Notes: a model not told the origin generated them from the letters alone. Positions 15,780-24,807 are shown, numbered from the stretch's first letter. The stretch is DNA of 64,000 nt from Saccharothrix sp. (GCF_031180885.1 NZ_JAPSLK010000038.1:1-64000), one strand, 5' to 3'. A program made the numbers and translations.

Positions 15780-17835
15780 CGAGCCCGGTCGCGCGTTCCC
15801 GTCCGGCGCCACCTACGTCGACGCGCTCCAGGACACCGCGCTGTGCTTCCGCGGCACCGACCTCGCCGGCGCCGACGTGCAACTGGACGCGCTGGGCCGC
15901 CCCCGCGTCATCTCCGGCAACTTCGCGGGCGTCTTCTCGCTGACCGTCGCCGACGGCACCCGGTACGCGGTCAAGTGCTTCACCCGCGAGGTGCGGGAGC
16001 AGGCGGCGCGGTACCGGGCGATCGGCGAGCACCTGGCGACCCTGGACGACGACTGGATCGTCGGCTTCGACTACGTCGACCAGGGGGTGCTCGTCGAGGG
16101 CGCCTGGTACCCGGTGCTGCGGATGGAGTGGGTCGAGGGGATCGGGCTCATCCGGTGGATCGAGCGGAACCTGGACGACCCGGCGGCCCTCGCGCGCGTC
16201 GCCGAGCGGTTCGCCGACCTGATGGGCCGGTTGGCGGCGGCGGGTGTGGGGCACGGCGACCTCCAGCACGGCAACATCCTGGTCACCGACGACGGCGTGG
16301 TGAAGCTGGTCGACTACGACGGCATGTACGTGCCGGCGCTGGCCGGGATGGCCGCGACCGAGACCGGGCACCGCAACTACCAGTCGCCCGACCGGACCGC
16401 CGCCGACTTCGGGCCGGAGGTCGACCGGTTCTCGGCGTGGGTGGTCTACCTGTCGTTGGTGGCCTTGGCGGTCGATCCGGCGTTGTGGAAGCAATTGCGT
16501 GACGAGGACGCGGAACACCTCCTGCTCGCCGAGCCGGACTTCACCGACCCGGCGGGGTCGTTCCCGCTGGCCACGCTGACCAGCCACCCGGACCCGGGGC
16601 TGCGCGCGCTGGCCCGGCGCTTCGAGGACGTCCTGCTGACCGAGCGCGCCCAACCGCCGCCGCTGCGCCCGCTGGACACCGTGTCTCCCGGGGCACCGGC
16701 GGGCACCGTCCTGCCGTCGTGGCTGGCGGACCGGCTCGAACCGCACATGCCCGCGCCGCCGCCGCTGGTGCGGTTCGCCGAACGGCCCGCGACCCGGACG
16801 CTGGCCTCGTGGTCGCTGATGGCGTTGGTGCCGTTGGGGGTTCCCCTCGGGCTGGTGGGCGAGGTCGTCGCGGCCGTGGACGCGGCTGTGGTCGTGGCGT
16901 GGACGACGGCGGCCTACGAGGTGAGCGCGGAACGGCGCGGGGCACGGGCCGCGCGTGCGGAGGGCCGGCGGCTGCGGGCCGCCCGGGACGCGGCCGCCGC
17001 CCGGGTCGCGTTGCTGGAGGAGGAAGGCCGGCGGCTCGCCGAGATGGCCGAGGCGCTCAAGGAGGAGCAGGACGACAAGCGCCGGAACCTCCAGCACTGG
17101 CACAACACCCGCCTGGCCGCGCACCGGCAGTCGGTGAAGGAGCGGCTGGACCGGATCGAGCGGGACCGGCGGGCGGCGCTGGCGCGGGCGCACGCGGAGG
17201 AGCAGCGGCTGCTCGCGTTGCGGCAGAAGCAGTACGTGCGGGCCGAGTTGGCGAAGTCGTCCGTGGCCGAGGTCGAAGGGCTGGAGCCGGCGCAGGTCGC
17301 CAACCTGGCCGCGGTCGGCATCCGGACCGCCGCGGACTTCGTCGGCCTGCGCCACGAGCCGGACCGGCGGGCCATGTTCGTCCTCACCAACGGCAGCCAG
17401 ATGCGCGTCCGCGGGGTCTTCACGGCGGAGGCGGTCCGGATCGACCAGTGGCGCGAACGGGCGACGGTGGCAGCCAACCGCGCCCGTCCCACCTACCTGA
17501 CCGCCGCCGACCGCAGACCGTTCCGCGAGCGCTTCGAGGCCGAGAGCGCGGCGCTGGACGTCCAGCGCGAGCAGGTCATGGAGGACGCCAAGAAGGGCGA
17601 CCGCGACCTGCTGGAAACCCTGCGCGTCGAACAGTCCCTGTTAGCCGACGAACGCAAGGCCGGCAACACCTCCCTCACCCGCGCCCGCGCCACCCACGAC
17701 CGCGAGGCCGCCGCAGCCGCCCGAGCCCTGGCGGACGCCCACCGCGCCGCGTCCGACGCCACGGCGCGGGCCGACTCGTTCCACCTGGTGAACTACTTGC
17801 GGTACTTGCGTTTCACCATCACCGGCAAGGGTTGA
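15742..17835 (+). CDS. YegI-like protein kinase with TM, coiled coil and helix-hairpin-helix
   Basis: A 697-residue protein. Residues about 50-290 are a kinase-like domain: AVKCF supplies the ATP lysine, HGDLQHGNIL (about 172-181) the catalytic loop, and VDYDG replaces DFG. A hydrophobic hairpin follows at about 355-395, then a long charged coiled coil (400-505), a helix-hairpin-helix (VEGLEPAQVANLAAVGI, about 512-530) and a second coiled region to the end. E. coli YegI has a similar kinase-plus-HhH plan. GGAGGAGGGG precedes the ATG at 15742 inside the phosphatase gene. The HhH hints at DNA binding near the membrane, which is inference. Confidence 0.85.
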   Translation: MTTSPSFTWTSDDEPGRAFPSGATYVDALQDTALCFRGTDLAGADVQLDALGRPRVISGNFAGVFSLTVADGTRYAVKCFTREVREQAARYRAIGEHLATLDDDWIVGFDYVDQGVLVEGAWYPVLRMEWVEGIGLIRWIERNLDDPAALARVAERFADLMGRLAAAGVGHGDLQHGNILVTDDGVVKLVDYDGMYVPALAGMAATETGHRNYQSPDRTAADFGPEVDRFSAWVVYLSLVALAVDPALWKQLRDEDAEHLLLAEPDFTDPAGSFPLATLTSHPDPGLRALARRFEDVLLTERAQPPPLRPLDTVSPGAPAGTVLPSWLADRLEPHMPAPPPLVRFAERPATRTLASWSLMALVPLGVPLGLVGEVVAAVDAAVVVAWTTAAYEVSAERRGARAARAEGRRLRAARDAAAARVALLEEEGRRLAEMAEALKEEQDDKRRNLQHWHNTRLAAHRQSVKERLDRIERDRRAALARAHAEEQRLLALRQKQYVRAELAKSSVAEVEGLEPAQVANLAAVGIRTAADFVGLRHEPDRRAMFVLTNGSQMRVRGVFTAEAVRIDQWRERATVAANRARPTYLTAADRRPFRERFEAESAALDVQREQVMEDAKKGDRDLLETLRVEQSLLADERKAGNTSLTRARATHDREAAAAARALADAHRAASDATARADSFHLVNYLRYLRFTITGKG

Positions 17836-17854
17836 GCGGCGCGCGATCGCGCGG

Positions 17855-18549
17855 TCATGAGGTGACGGGGATGAACGCGTCGTTCGGCATGGTGGTGAAG
17901 CCGTCGATCCGGCTGTCCCGGTGGTGCTGTCCAACCAGAGGATCGCCAGGTCGCCGGACCGGAAGGTGTCCGGGTCGTAGCTCACTACGCGCGAGTCCAG
18001 GACGACCCGGAACTTCTGGCCGGCCGGGACGGAGTCGGTGCTCGGGTCGATCTCGCTGGTGTTCCGGTCGAACAGCATGACCCGGGTGGACTGGTAGATC
18101 CCCTCGCCCGGCGGGGACGAGCCACCGAGGCTGATGCCGTAGGCGGCCCCGCCCCCGACGCAGTAGTTCTCGTGGCCCTGCACCGGCATCGTGCAGTCGG
18201 AGGCGGGCGCGCGGACCCGGCCGGCGCTCACCGCGTCCTTGCGGTAGGCCACGAACCAGCCCTGGTCGAGGCCGCCGGTGTGCTTGCGGTTGCCCCAGTC
18301 CGACTCGGTCCGCCCGGTCACGATGACGGCCCCGCCGAGCAGGGAGGTCTCCAGGATGCTGTTCTCGACCTTGAGCGGGTGCGTGCGGTACCACCCGGCT
18401 TCGCTGAACCGCGGTGGCCGCGAGCTGGGGTTGGTGGGTGTGGTGGTCGTGGGTTCGGAGGAGGGGCCGCTTGGCGCGGCGGGTGGTTCCGAGCCGCAGG
18501 CGGTCAGGGCCAGGGCGACGCAGAGGACCGGGAGGACGAGACGGAGCAT
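17855..18549 (-). pseudogene. Lipoprotein, frameshifted near the C-terminus
   Basis: It starts at ATG 18549 with a lipoprotein signal peptide and lipobox (LALTACGS), then a Pro/Thr linker and a beta-rich domain (SILETSLLGGAVIVTG, GWFVAYRKD, STRVMLFDRN). The frame is coherent to LAILWLD near 17925. After that the natural ending (SRIDGFTTMPNDAFIPVTS, stop at 17855) lies in another frame, while the original frame would run another ~90 residues antisense to the kinase gene. A 1-base indel around 17915-17935 is likely. The function is unrecognised; it would be an extracytoplasmic membrane-anchored protein. Confidence 0.65.
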
Positions 18550-18659
18550 CGGAGCCAACCTTCGAGTGAAACGATCACGCCACCCGCCACGCCAGGCACT
18601 CCGCGTGTCCGCTCTGAGGGTCGTTCGACCCGCAAACCGGCGTCCGGGGACCACGCGGC

Positions 18660-19685
18660 TCAGCGGGTGTGGAAGTCGGTGGTGATCAGGTCGGCCAGGT
18701 GGTCGGGGTCGTGGTGGTCGGTGTCGATGCGGTGGCCGAGGGCGAGGCGGTCCAGCAGGTCGGCTTCGGCGGCTGCGCGTTCGGTGAGGTGGTGCAGGGT
18801 GGTGGTTGGCTGGTCGCGGATGGGGTCGCCCGGCTGGTTCCAGCCTTCGCCTCGCGCGCGGGACCTGATCCGGTCGGCCAGGCGGTCGCGGGTCGCGTGC
18901 AGGCGGTAGAGGGTGATCTGCGGGAGGACCGCGGTGTAGGGGGTGAGGTCGGGCTCGACGGGGCCGGTGAGGACCAGCGTCCGGGCGCCGGTCGCGCGGT
19001 AGTTGCGCCACATCGCGGCCAGGATCGCGGCCCGCAGGCGGTGGTCGACCTCGCCGTGCAGGCCGATCTGGTCCAGGTCGACGTACGCGGTGGTCCGGCC
19101 GGTGCGCAGGAGTCGTTGGTAGACCGCGAAACCGACGGTCGACTTGCCCACGGCGGTCGCGCCGCACAGCCACAGCACCCGCTCCGGCGCTAACCAGCCT
19201 TCGGCGCGCCGCAGCACCCGGTCCACGACGTCGGACACCGCCCCGCCGGCGTCCACGGTGAACCCGATGCCCGGTTCCAGCACGGCCGCTTCGACGAGTG
19301 CCCGGTCGACCATGTCCGCCGGGGCCTGCCTGGCCACCAGGCGGCGGCGGTGCTCCTCGGGATCGACCTGCAAGCGGCACAGCGTGAGCGCCGCGTGCGG
19401 GATCAGGTCGACGGGCACGCCGCGTTCTACGTCCACGACCCCGGAGACCACGACGCACTGACGGCCGGAGTTGGCGACCACCGCGTCCAGGTTGCGCGCC
19501 TGCACGAGGTGACGACCCGGGTCGGACGGCGGTTCGGGGTAGCAGATGCCGAGCTGGTCCACGTCCACATAGCCCGCGTCGACACCGGACTCCAGCAGTA
19601 GCTGGTAGACCGCCCACCCGACGGTGGTCTTGCCGACCCCGGGCGGGCCGCACAGCCACAGCACCGGGACGATGGGCTCGGTCAC
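18660..19685 (-). CDS. Tandem P-loop NTPase / small-molecule kinase-like protein
   Basis: This 341-residue protein is built of two homologous P-loop halves. Each has a Walker A (GPPGVGKTT near residue 15 and GATAVGKST near 168) preceded by LWLCG and followed by a YVDxDQ(L/I)G motif about 25 residues later. The layout resembles AAA_33/Zeta-like or adenylylsulfate-kinase-like folds fused in tandem. The substrate is unknown. I chose GTG 19685; the frame stays open upstream to 19910 but would overlap the divergent molybdate regulator. Confidence 0.72.
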   Translation of the reverse strand: MTEPIVPVLWLCGPPGVGKTTVGWAVYQLLLESGVDAGYVDVDQLGICYPEPPSDPGRHLVQARNLDAVVANSGRQCVVVSGVVDVERGVPVDLIPHAALTLCRLQVDPEEHRRRLVARQAPADMVDRALVEAAVLEPGIGFTVDAGGAVSDVVDRVLRRAEGWLAPERVLWLCGATAVGKSTVGFAVYQRLLRTGRTTAYVDLDQIGLHGEVDHRLRAAILAAMWRNYRATGARTLVLTGPVEPDLTPYTAVLPQITLYRLHATRDRLADRIRSRARGEGWNQPGDPIRDQPTTTLHHLTERAAAEADLLDRLALGHRIDTDHHDPDHLADLITTDFHTR

Positions 19686-19822
19686 GGCGACCGATTGTGG
19701 TCGGGCGGTCGCCTCGGTGTCACCCGAATTGCGTGTGCCGACGGACGGGACCGCCTCCGGGGTGCGCGCGACGACGGTCGCGGTCGGCGGTACGCCGCGA
19801 TCGCGGTGATATCGGCGGTGGA

Positions 19823-19842
19823 AGTTCCGTGTCTTCGGAACT
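19823..19842. promoter_or_regulatory. Palindrome upstream of molybdate operon
   Basis: AGTTCCG (19823-19829) and CGGAACT (19836-19842) flank TGTCTT, ending 12 bases before the ATG of the Mop-domain regulator. It could be an operator for that protein or cover the promoter of a nearly leaderless message. This is inference from position only. Confidence 0.5.
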
Positions 19843-19854
19843 AAGCTCCCGCCC

Positions 19855-20253
19855 ATGCCGAATCTGCGGATCAGTGAGGCGGCCGCCCTGCTGGGGGTCA
19901 GCGATGACACGGTGCGTCGCTGGATCGATCAAGGGCGCCTGCGCGCGACCATGCTCGACAACGGGCGCAAGGCGATCGACGGCGCCGAGCTGGCGGTGTT
20001 CGCCCAGCAGTTGTCCGAGACGGCCGAGCCCGGCGTCACGGTGGCCGCGTCCGCGCGCAACCGGATGCGCGGCATCGTCACGCGGGTGGTGAAGGACGGG
20101 GTCATGGCGCAGATCGACATGCAGGCCGGGCCGTTCCGGATCGTGTCGCTGATGAGCCGGGAGTCCGCGGACGAACTCGGCCTGGAGGTGGGCAGCGTCG
20201 CGGTCGCGTCGATCAAGTCCACCCACGTCGTCGTCGAGATCCCGGAGGCCTGA
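19855..20253 (+). CDS. Molybdate-responsive regulator: MerR/excisionase-type HTH plus Mop (TOBE) domain
   Basis: This 132-residue protein combines an N-terminal helix-turn-helix (LRISEAAALLGVSDDTVRRWIDQGRL) with a C-terminal Mop/TOBE domain (about residues 65-130, SARNRMRGIVTRVV.. to STHVVVEIPEA) that binds molybdate or tungstate. It is the first gene of a modABC operon, with a one-base TGATG overlap into modA. It probably senses oxyanion and controls the operon. The ATG at 19855 lacks a clear ribosome site. Confidence 0.9.
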   Translation: MPNLRISEAAALLGVSDDTVRRWIDQGRLRATMLDNGRKAIDGAELAVFAQQLSETAEPGVTVAASARNRMRGIVTRVVKDGVMAQIDMQAGPFRIVSLMSRESADELGLEVGSVAVASIKSTHVVVEIPEA

Positions 20254-20999
20254 TGCGGAGGCTGGTCGCGGTGGTCGCGGCGCTGGTCGTCGCGGGGTGC
20301 GGGACGTCGGACGAAGGCAGTGCTCCCGGCGAGGTCACGGTGTTCGCCGCGGCCTCGCTCACCGAGTCGTTCACCTCGCTGGGCAAGGACTTCGAGGCGG
20401 CCAACCCCGGGATCAAGGTCAAGTTCAACTTCGGCGGCAGTTCGGCGCTGGCCCAGCAGCTCAACCAGGGCGCGCCGGCGGACGTGTTCGCTTCGGCCGC
20501 GCCGGCCAACATGGAGCAGGTCGCCGACACCGGGACCATCACCGCCACGCCGACGACGTTCGCGCGCAACACGCTCCAGATCGCGGTGCCGAAGGGCAAC
20601 CCGGGCGGGGTCGGCGGGCTGGCGGACTTCGGCAAGGCGGAGTTGAAGATCGCGCTGTGCGCGGAGCAGGTGCCGTGCGGTGCGGCGGCGCGGAAGGTGT
20701 TGGCGGCGGCCGGGGTCACCGCCGTGCCCGACACGCTGGAGCAGGACGTCAAGGCGGCGCTGACCAAGGTGTCGCTGGGCGAGGTGGACGCGGCGCTGGT
20801 CTACCGGACGGACGTGAAGGCGGCGGGGGGCAAGGTCGAGGGCAAGGACTTCCCGGAAGCCGGGCAGGCGGTCAACGACTACCCGATCGCACCGGTGGCC
20901 AAGGCGCGCAACGCGGCCGGGGCGCAGGCGTTCATCGACTTCGTCCGGTCCGAGAAGGGTCGGGCGGTGCTGACGGAGGCGGGGTTCGTCCTACCGTGA
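20253..20999 (+). CDS. modA: Molybdate ABC transporter substrate-binding lipoprotein ModA
   Basis: This 248-residue exported lipoprotein has a signal peptide ending in the lipobox VVAGCGT. The ModA family pattern is clear: VTVFAAASLTESF, FNFGGSSALAQQLNQGAPADVFASA, then ALVYRTDVKAA and the C-terminal FIDFVRSEKGRAVL. It captures molybdate or tungstate outside the membrane and delivers it to ModB. The ATG at 20253 overlaps the regulator stop codon, with GGAGG upstream. The gene overlaps modB by GTGA. Confidence 0.95.
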   Translation: MRRLVAVVAALVVAGCGTSDEGSAPGEVTVFAAASLTESFTSLGKDFEAANPGIKVKFNFGGSSALAQQLNQGAPADVFASAAPANMEQVADTGTITATPTTFARNTLQIAVPKGNPGGVGGLADFGKAELKIALCAEQVPCGAAARKVLAAAGVTAVPDTLEQDVKAALTKVSLGEVDAALVYRTDVKAAGGKVEGKDFPEAGQAVNDYPIAPVAKARNAAGAQAFIDFVRSEKGRAVLTEAGFVLP

Positions 21000-21799
21000 C
21001 CACCGAACGCGCGACCCGGGGCCGGCTGCCGGTCGTCCTCGTGCTGCCCGCCTTGCTGGGCCTGGCTTTCCTGCTGCTGCCGATGGTGGGACTGCTGGTC
21101 CGCGCGCCGTGGCGGACGTTGCCGGCGCGGCTGGTCGGTGCCGAGGTGGGGGAGGCGCTGCGGCTGTCGCTGGTGTGCGCGAGCCTGGCCACGGTGGTGT
21201 GCCTGGTGCTGGGCGTGCCGCTGGCGTGGCTGCTGGCGCGCGGCGACCTGCCGGGGCGCGGGGTGCTGCGGGCGCTGGTGACCGTGCCGCTGGTGTTGCC
21301 GCCGGTCGTGGGCGGTGTGGCGTTGCTGCTGGTGCTGGGGCGGCGCGGGTTGGTCGGGCAGCACCTGGACGCGTGGTTCGGGGTGTCGTTGCCGTTCACC
21401 ACCGCCGGGGTGGTCGTGGCGGAGGCGTTCGTCGCGATGCCGTTCCTGGTCATCTCGGTGGAGGGCGCGTTGCGGGCGGCCGATCCCCGGTTCGAGGAGG
21501 CGGCGGCGACACTGGGCGCGTCGCGGTGGCTGACGTTCCGGCGGGTGACCCTGCCGTCGGTGCTGCCCGGACTGGTCGCGGGCACGGTGCTGTGCTGGGC
21601 TCGTGCGTTGGGCGAATTCGGCGCCACCATCACCTTCGCGGGCAACTTCCCGGGCGAGACCACGACCATGCCGCTCGCGGTGTACCTGGCGCTGGAGACC
21701 GATCCCGACGCGGCGATCGTGCTGAGCATCGTGCTGCTGGTGGTGTCGGTGGGCGTGCTGGCCGGGCTGCGTGACCGGTGGATCAGGGGTGCGACATGA
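20996..21799 (+). CDS. modB: Molybdate ABC transporter permease ModB
   Basis: This 267-residue integral membrane protein with about six helices carries the permease EAA loop (EEAAATLGASRWLTFRRVTLP), the site that docks with the ATPase, and the conserved RALGEFGATITFAGN of ModB/CysT-type permeases. The GTG at 20996 overlaps the modA stop as GTGA, and the gene overlaps modC by ATGA, so the subunits are translationally coupled. A longer frame upstream is antisense-quality sequence inside modA. Confidence 0.95.
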   Translation: MTTERATRGRLPVVLVLPALLGLAFLLLPMVGLLVRAPWRTLPARLVGAEVGEALRLSLVCASLATVVCLVLGVPLAWLLARGDLPGRGVLRALVTVPLVLPPVVGGVALLLVLGRRGLVGQHLDAWFGVSLPFTTAGVVVAEAFVAMPFLVISVEGALRAADPRFEEAAATLGASRWLTFRRVTLPSVLPGLVAGTVLCWARALGEFGATITFAGNFPGETTTMPLAVYLALETDPDAAIVLSIVLLVVSVGVLAGLRDRWIRGAT

Positions 21800-22824
21800 C
21801 CCTCGACGCGTCGATCCGGGTGAGCCGCGCGAACTTCAGCCTCGACGTCGACCTGACCATCGCGCCCGGCGAGGTCGTCGCGCTGCTCGGCCCCAACGGC
21901 GCGGGCAAGACCACGGCGCTGCGCGCGCTGGCCGGGCTGGTGCCCGGTGCCCGCGTCCGGGTCGGTGAGTCCACTTGGGACGGTCTGCCGGTCGAACGGC
22001 GGCCGATCGGCGTGGTGTTCCAGGACTACCTGCTGTTCGCGCACATGACCGCGTTGGACAACGTGGCGTTCGGCCTGCGCGCCCGCGGCACCGCCAAGGC
22101 GGCGGCCAACGCGACCGCCGCGACGTGGCTGGACCGGGTCGGCCTGGCGGGGTTCGAACGCGCCAAGCCGCGCACCCTGTCCGGCGGACAGGCGCAACGG
22201 GTCGCCCTCGCCCGCGCCCTGGCGACCGCGCCCCAGTTGCTGCTGCTGGACGAACCGCTGGCCGCCCTGGACGCGAGCACCCGCCTGAAGGTCCGCGCCG
22301 ACCTCGGCCGGCACCTGCGCGACTACCCCGGTCACACCCTGTTGGTCACCCACGACCCGCTGGACGCGATGGTGCTGGCCGACCGGATCGTCATCCTGGA
22401 GGACGGCCGGGTGGTCCAGCAGGGCACACCGGCGGAGGTGGTCCGCCGGCCGCGCACCGACTACGTGGCCCACCTGGTCGGCCTGAACCTGTACCGGGGC
22501 ACCGCGCACGGCACTGAAGTGTCCATTGTGGATGGTGGGTCGCTGACCGTGGCCGAGCCGGCGACGGGGTCGGTGCACGTGGTGTTCCCGCCCACCGCGG
22601 TCGGCCTGTACCCGGAGAAACCGGCGGGCAGCCCGCGCAACACCTGGCCGGTCACCGTGTCCGGCATCGAACGCCACGCCCACACGACCCGCGTCCACCT
22701 CGACGGCACCCCACCGGTGTTCGCCGACGTCACCACCGCGACCATGGCCGACCTGCGACTGGAACCGGGCGACCGGCTGTGGGCGGTGCTGAAGGCGACC
22801 GAGGTCCACACCTACCCGAGTTGA
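21796..22824 (+). CDS. modC: Molybdate ABC transporter ATP-binding protein ModC
   Basis: This 342-residue ABC ATPase has Walker A GPNGAGKTT, signature LSGGQ, Walker B LLLLDEPL and the switch histidine in LLVTHDPLDA. A C-terminal TOBE-like regulatory domain (from about residue 240) completes the ModC layout. It energises uptake through ModB. I start at ATG 21796 in the ATGA overlap, preceded by AGGGG; GTG 21778 is an alternative giving six more residues. It ends the operon; the next gene is convergent after six bases. Confidence 0.95.
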   Translation: MTLDASIRVSRANFSLDVDLTIAPGEVVALLGPNGAGKTTALRALAGLVPGARVRVGESTWDGLPVERRPIGVVFQDYLLFAHMTALDNVAFGLRARGTAKAAANATAATWLDRVGLAGFERAKPRTLSGGQAQRVALARALATAPQLLLLDEPLAALDASTRLKVRADLGRHLRDYPGHTLLVTHDPLDAMVLADRIVILEDGRVVQQGTPAEVVRRPRTDYVAHLVGLNLYRGTAHGTEVSIVDGGSLTVAEPATGSVHVVFPPTAVGLYPEKPAGSPRNTWPVTVSGIERHAHTTRVHLDGTPPVFADVTTATMADLRLEPGDRLWAVLKATEVHTYPS

Positions 22825-22830
22825 AGCGGA

Positions 22831-23577
22831 TCAGGGCGTCCACACGTCGACCGGGTGGTTGAGGGCCATCTGGTCGACCAGGTTGGGCACCCACGTGTTC
22901 AGCTTGCCGTCCTGGTCCTTGGCGCCGTCCTGGCGGGTGGTCTCGTAGGAGCAGGTCAGGCCGGTCGGCACGTGGGCGTCCTCGAACTCCCACAGGTCCG
23001 CCACGTGGGCCACGCGCGTTTCCATGGTGTCCAGGGTCATGAACTCCATTATGTTCTGCAGCGCCGCGGTCACCTGGCCCAGCAACTGCCAGTCGGCGGC
23101 GTCGATCAGTCTCGCGTAGGCCGGGGCGCGGCCCTGGACGACGTCGAGGGCGAAGTCGTCCCACTTGGTCGTCGCCGGGTCGTACGCCGGCGGCGCCGCA
23201 CTGCGCACGGCGGCCAGGATTGTCGCCAGGTCCGCCTTCGCCTTCAGCCACAGGGTGGTGTTGGGGCGTCGGGTCACCGGCCAGGTCGGGACGACCTTGT
23301 AGCTGATGGAGGCGATCGGGTTGGCGACGGTGCGCCCGGCGGCGATGTGCTGCTGCTCGACGCGCATCGCGAGGAACTTCTGCTTGACGAAGTGCTCCAC
23401 GGTGGACTCGTGGACCTCGTTGGCCTGGCTGGTCAGCGGCACCAGGTTGTACTCCAGGCCCGGCCCGCCGAGGTGGTCGTTGAGCAGGTGCCCCTGCACG
23501 TAGTGGGTCTTGGACCAGTCGGGGCTCTTGCGGCGGTGCAGGGTGTTGCGCGAGTGATCTGGCTCACGGGCTGTCAC
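22831..23577 (-). CDS. Endonuclease_NS_2-like nuclease-domain protein, possibly 5'-truncated
   Basis: The N-terminal part has VQGHLLNDHLGGPG, then YNLVPLTSQAN and H, a pattern like the DNA/RNA non-specific endonuclease (His-Me finger) toxins found at the C-termini of actinobacterial eCIS or polymorphic proteins. The remaining ~150 residues are helical and unrecognised. The first plausible start is GTG 23577, only 57 bases from a divergent gene and with no ribosome site. There is no export signal or leader domain. It may be the surviving tip of a larger effector. No immunity gene is evident beside it. Confidence 0.65.
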   Translation of the reverse strand: MTAREPDHSRNTLHRRKSPDWSKTHYVQGHLLNDHLGGPGLEYNLVPLTSQANEVHESTVEHFVKQKFLAMRVEQQHIAAGRTVANPIASISYKVVPTWPVTRRPNTTLWLKAKADLATILAAVRSAAPPAYDPATTKWDDFALDVVQGRAPAYARLIDAADWQLLGQVTAALQNIMEFMTLDTMETRVAHVADLWEFEDAHVPTGLTCSYETTRQDGAKDQDGKLNTWVPNLVDQMALNHPVDVWTP

Positions 23578-23634
23578 GTTCGGCGGTCCCGCGGTGTCCT
23601 CATGCCGAACGCCTGGGAAGTCGAGGAGGCACCG

Positions 23635-24807
23635 ATGGGCATCGATGTGGTCGTGGTCGGCGGCGGGTACGCGGGGGTCATGGCGGCCAACCGCCTGACG
23701 CGGCGCGAGGACGTGGCGGTGACGTTGATCAACCCCCGGTCGACCTTCGTCGAGCGGATCCGGCTGCACCAGCTGGTGGGCGGGTCGCACCCGGCGGTGG
23801 TCGACTACCGGGAGGTGCTGGCGCCGCGGGTCCGGCTCGTCGTGGACAGCGCCACGCGGATCGACGCGGCCGGCCGCGCGGTCGAACTGGCGAGCGGGGA
23901 GTCGGTGCGCTACGACTACCTGGTCTACGCGGTGGGCAGCGCCTCCGCCGCCCCGCGCGTGCCCGGCGCGGCCGAGTACGCCTTCCCGATCGGCAGCCTG
24001 GAGGAGGCGCAGCGGCTGCGGCCGGTGCTCGACGCCGCGCCCGCCGACGCCGCGGTGACCGTGGTCGGGGCCGGTTCGTCCGGGATCGAGGTGGCCGCCG
24101 AACTCGCCGAGCAGGGCCGTCGGGTCACCCTGGTCTGCGGCGGGACTCTGGGGTCGTACCTGCACCCGAAGGGGCGGCGGACCGTGGCCCGGCGGATGGC
24201 CGCGCTCGGCGTCACCGTGGTCGAGGACCAGATGGTGACCGAGGTGCTGCCCAACGCCGTCCGGCTCGACGGCCGCGAGGTCGCCAGTGACGTCACCATC
24301 TGGACCGCGGGCTTCGGCGTGCCGGACCTGGCCGCGCGCAGCGGGCTGCGGGTGGACGTCCAGGGCCGGCTGCTCACCGACGAGACCCTGACCAGCGTGG
24401 ACGACGTGCGGATCGTCGCGGCCGGCGACTCGGCGGCGCCCTCGGACCTGCCGTTCCGGATGAGCTGCCAGGCCGCGGTCCAACTCGGCCCGCAGGCCGC
24501 GGAGACGGTGCTCAGCCGGATCGCCGGGACGGAACCGGCGGCGGTCGACGTCGGTTTCGTCGGGCTCTGCGTCAGCCTGGGCCGGGCGCGCGGCATTTTC
24601 CAGGTCGCCGCCAGGGACGACAACGCGACCAAGCACCACATCGCCGGACGCCTGGGCGCGCTGCTCAAGGAGTTCGTGTGCAAGGGCACGGTCAAGCAGT
24701 TGGCCGCCGAGGCGCGCAAGCCCGGCGCGCGCAACGCGTGGATGAAGGACGCCAAGCGCCGCGAGCGGGTCGCCGCCGTGAGCGCCGAGCCGGTGGGTGC
24801 GCGCTGA
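23635..24807 (+). CDS. FAD-dependent NDH-2-like oxidoreductase
   Basis: This 390-residue pyridine-nucleotide disulfide-type flavoprotein has two Rossmann motifs: VVVVGGGYAGVMAANRL for FAD at the N-terminus and VTVVGAGSSGIEVAAEL for NAD(P)H near residue 140. RIVAAGDSAA near residue 260 is the second FAD contact. The pattern fits type II NADH dehydrogenase-like enzymes without a redox-active cysteine pair. ATG 23635 has GAGGAGG five bases upstream. The ECF41 sigma gene starts 43 bases downstream; oxidoreductases are typical targets of that sigma group. Confidence 0.88.
   Translation: MGIDVVVVGGGYAGVMAANRLTRREDVAVTLINPRSTFVERIRLHQLVGGSHPAVVDYREVLAPRVRLVVDSATRIDAAGRAVELASGESVRYDYLVYAVGSASAAPRVPGAAEYAFPIGSLEEAQRLRPVLDAAPADAAVTVVGAGSSGIEVAAELAEQGRRVTLVCGGTLGSYLHPKGRRTVARRMAALGVTVVEDQMVTEVLPNAVRLDGREVASDVTIWTAGFGVPDLAARSGLRVDVQGRLLTDETLTSVDDVRIVAAGDSAAPSDLPFRMSCQAAVQLGPQAAETVLSRIAGTEPAAVDVGFVGLCVSLGRARGIFQVAARDDNATKHHIAGRLGALLKEFVCKGTVKQLAAEARKPGARNAWMKDAKRRERVAAVSAEPVGAR

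Noticed and set aside
17641-19659. A 672-residue minus-strand frame fusing the lipoprotein to the P-loop gene region
   Set aside because: The lipoprotein has its own start, signal peptide and lipobox at 18549, and the upstream part is out of frame with the P-loop protein.
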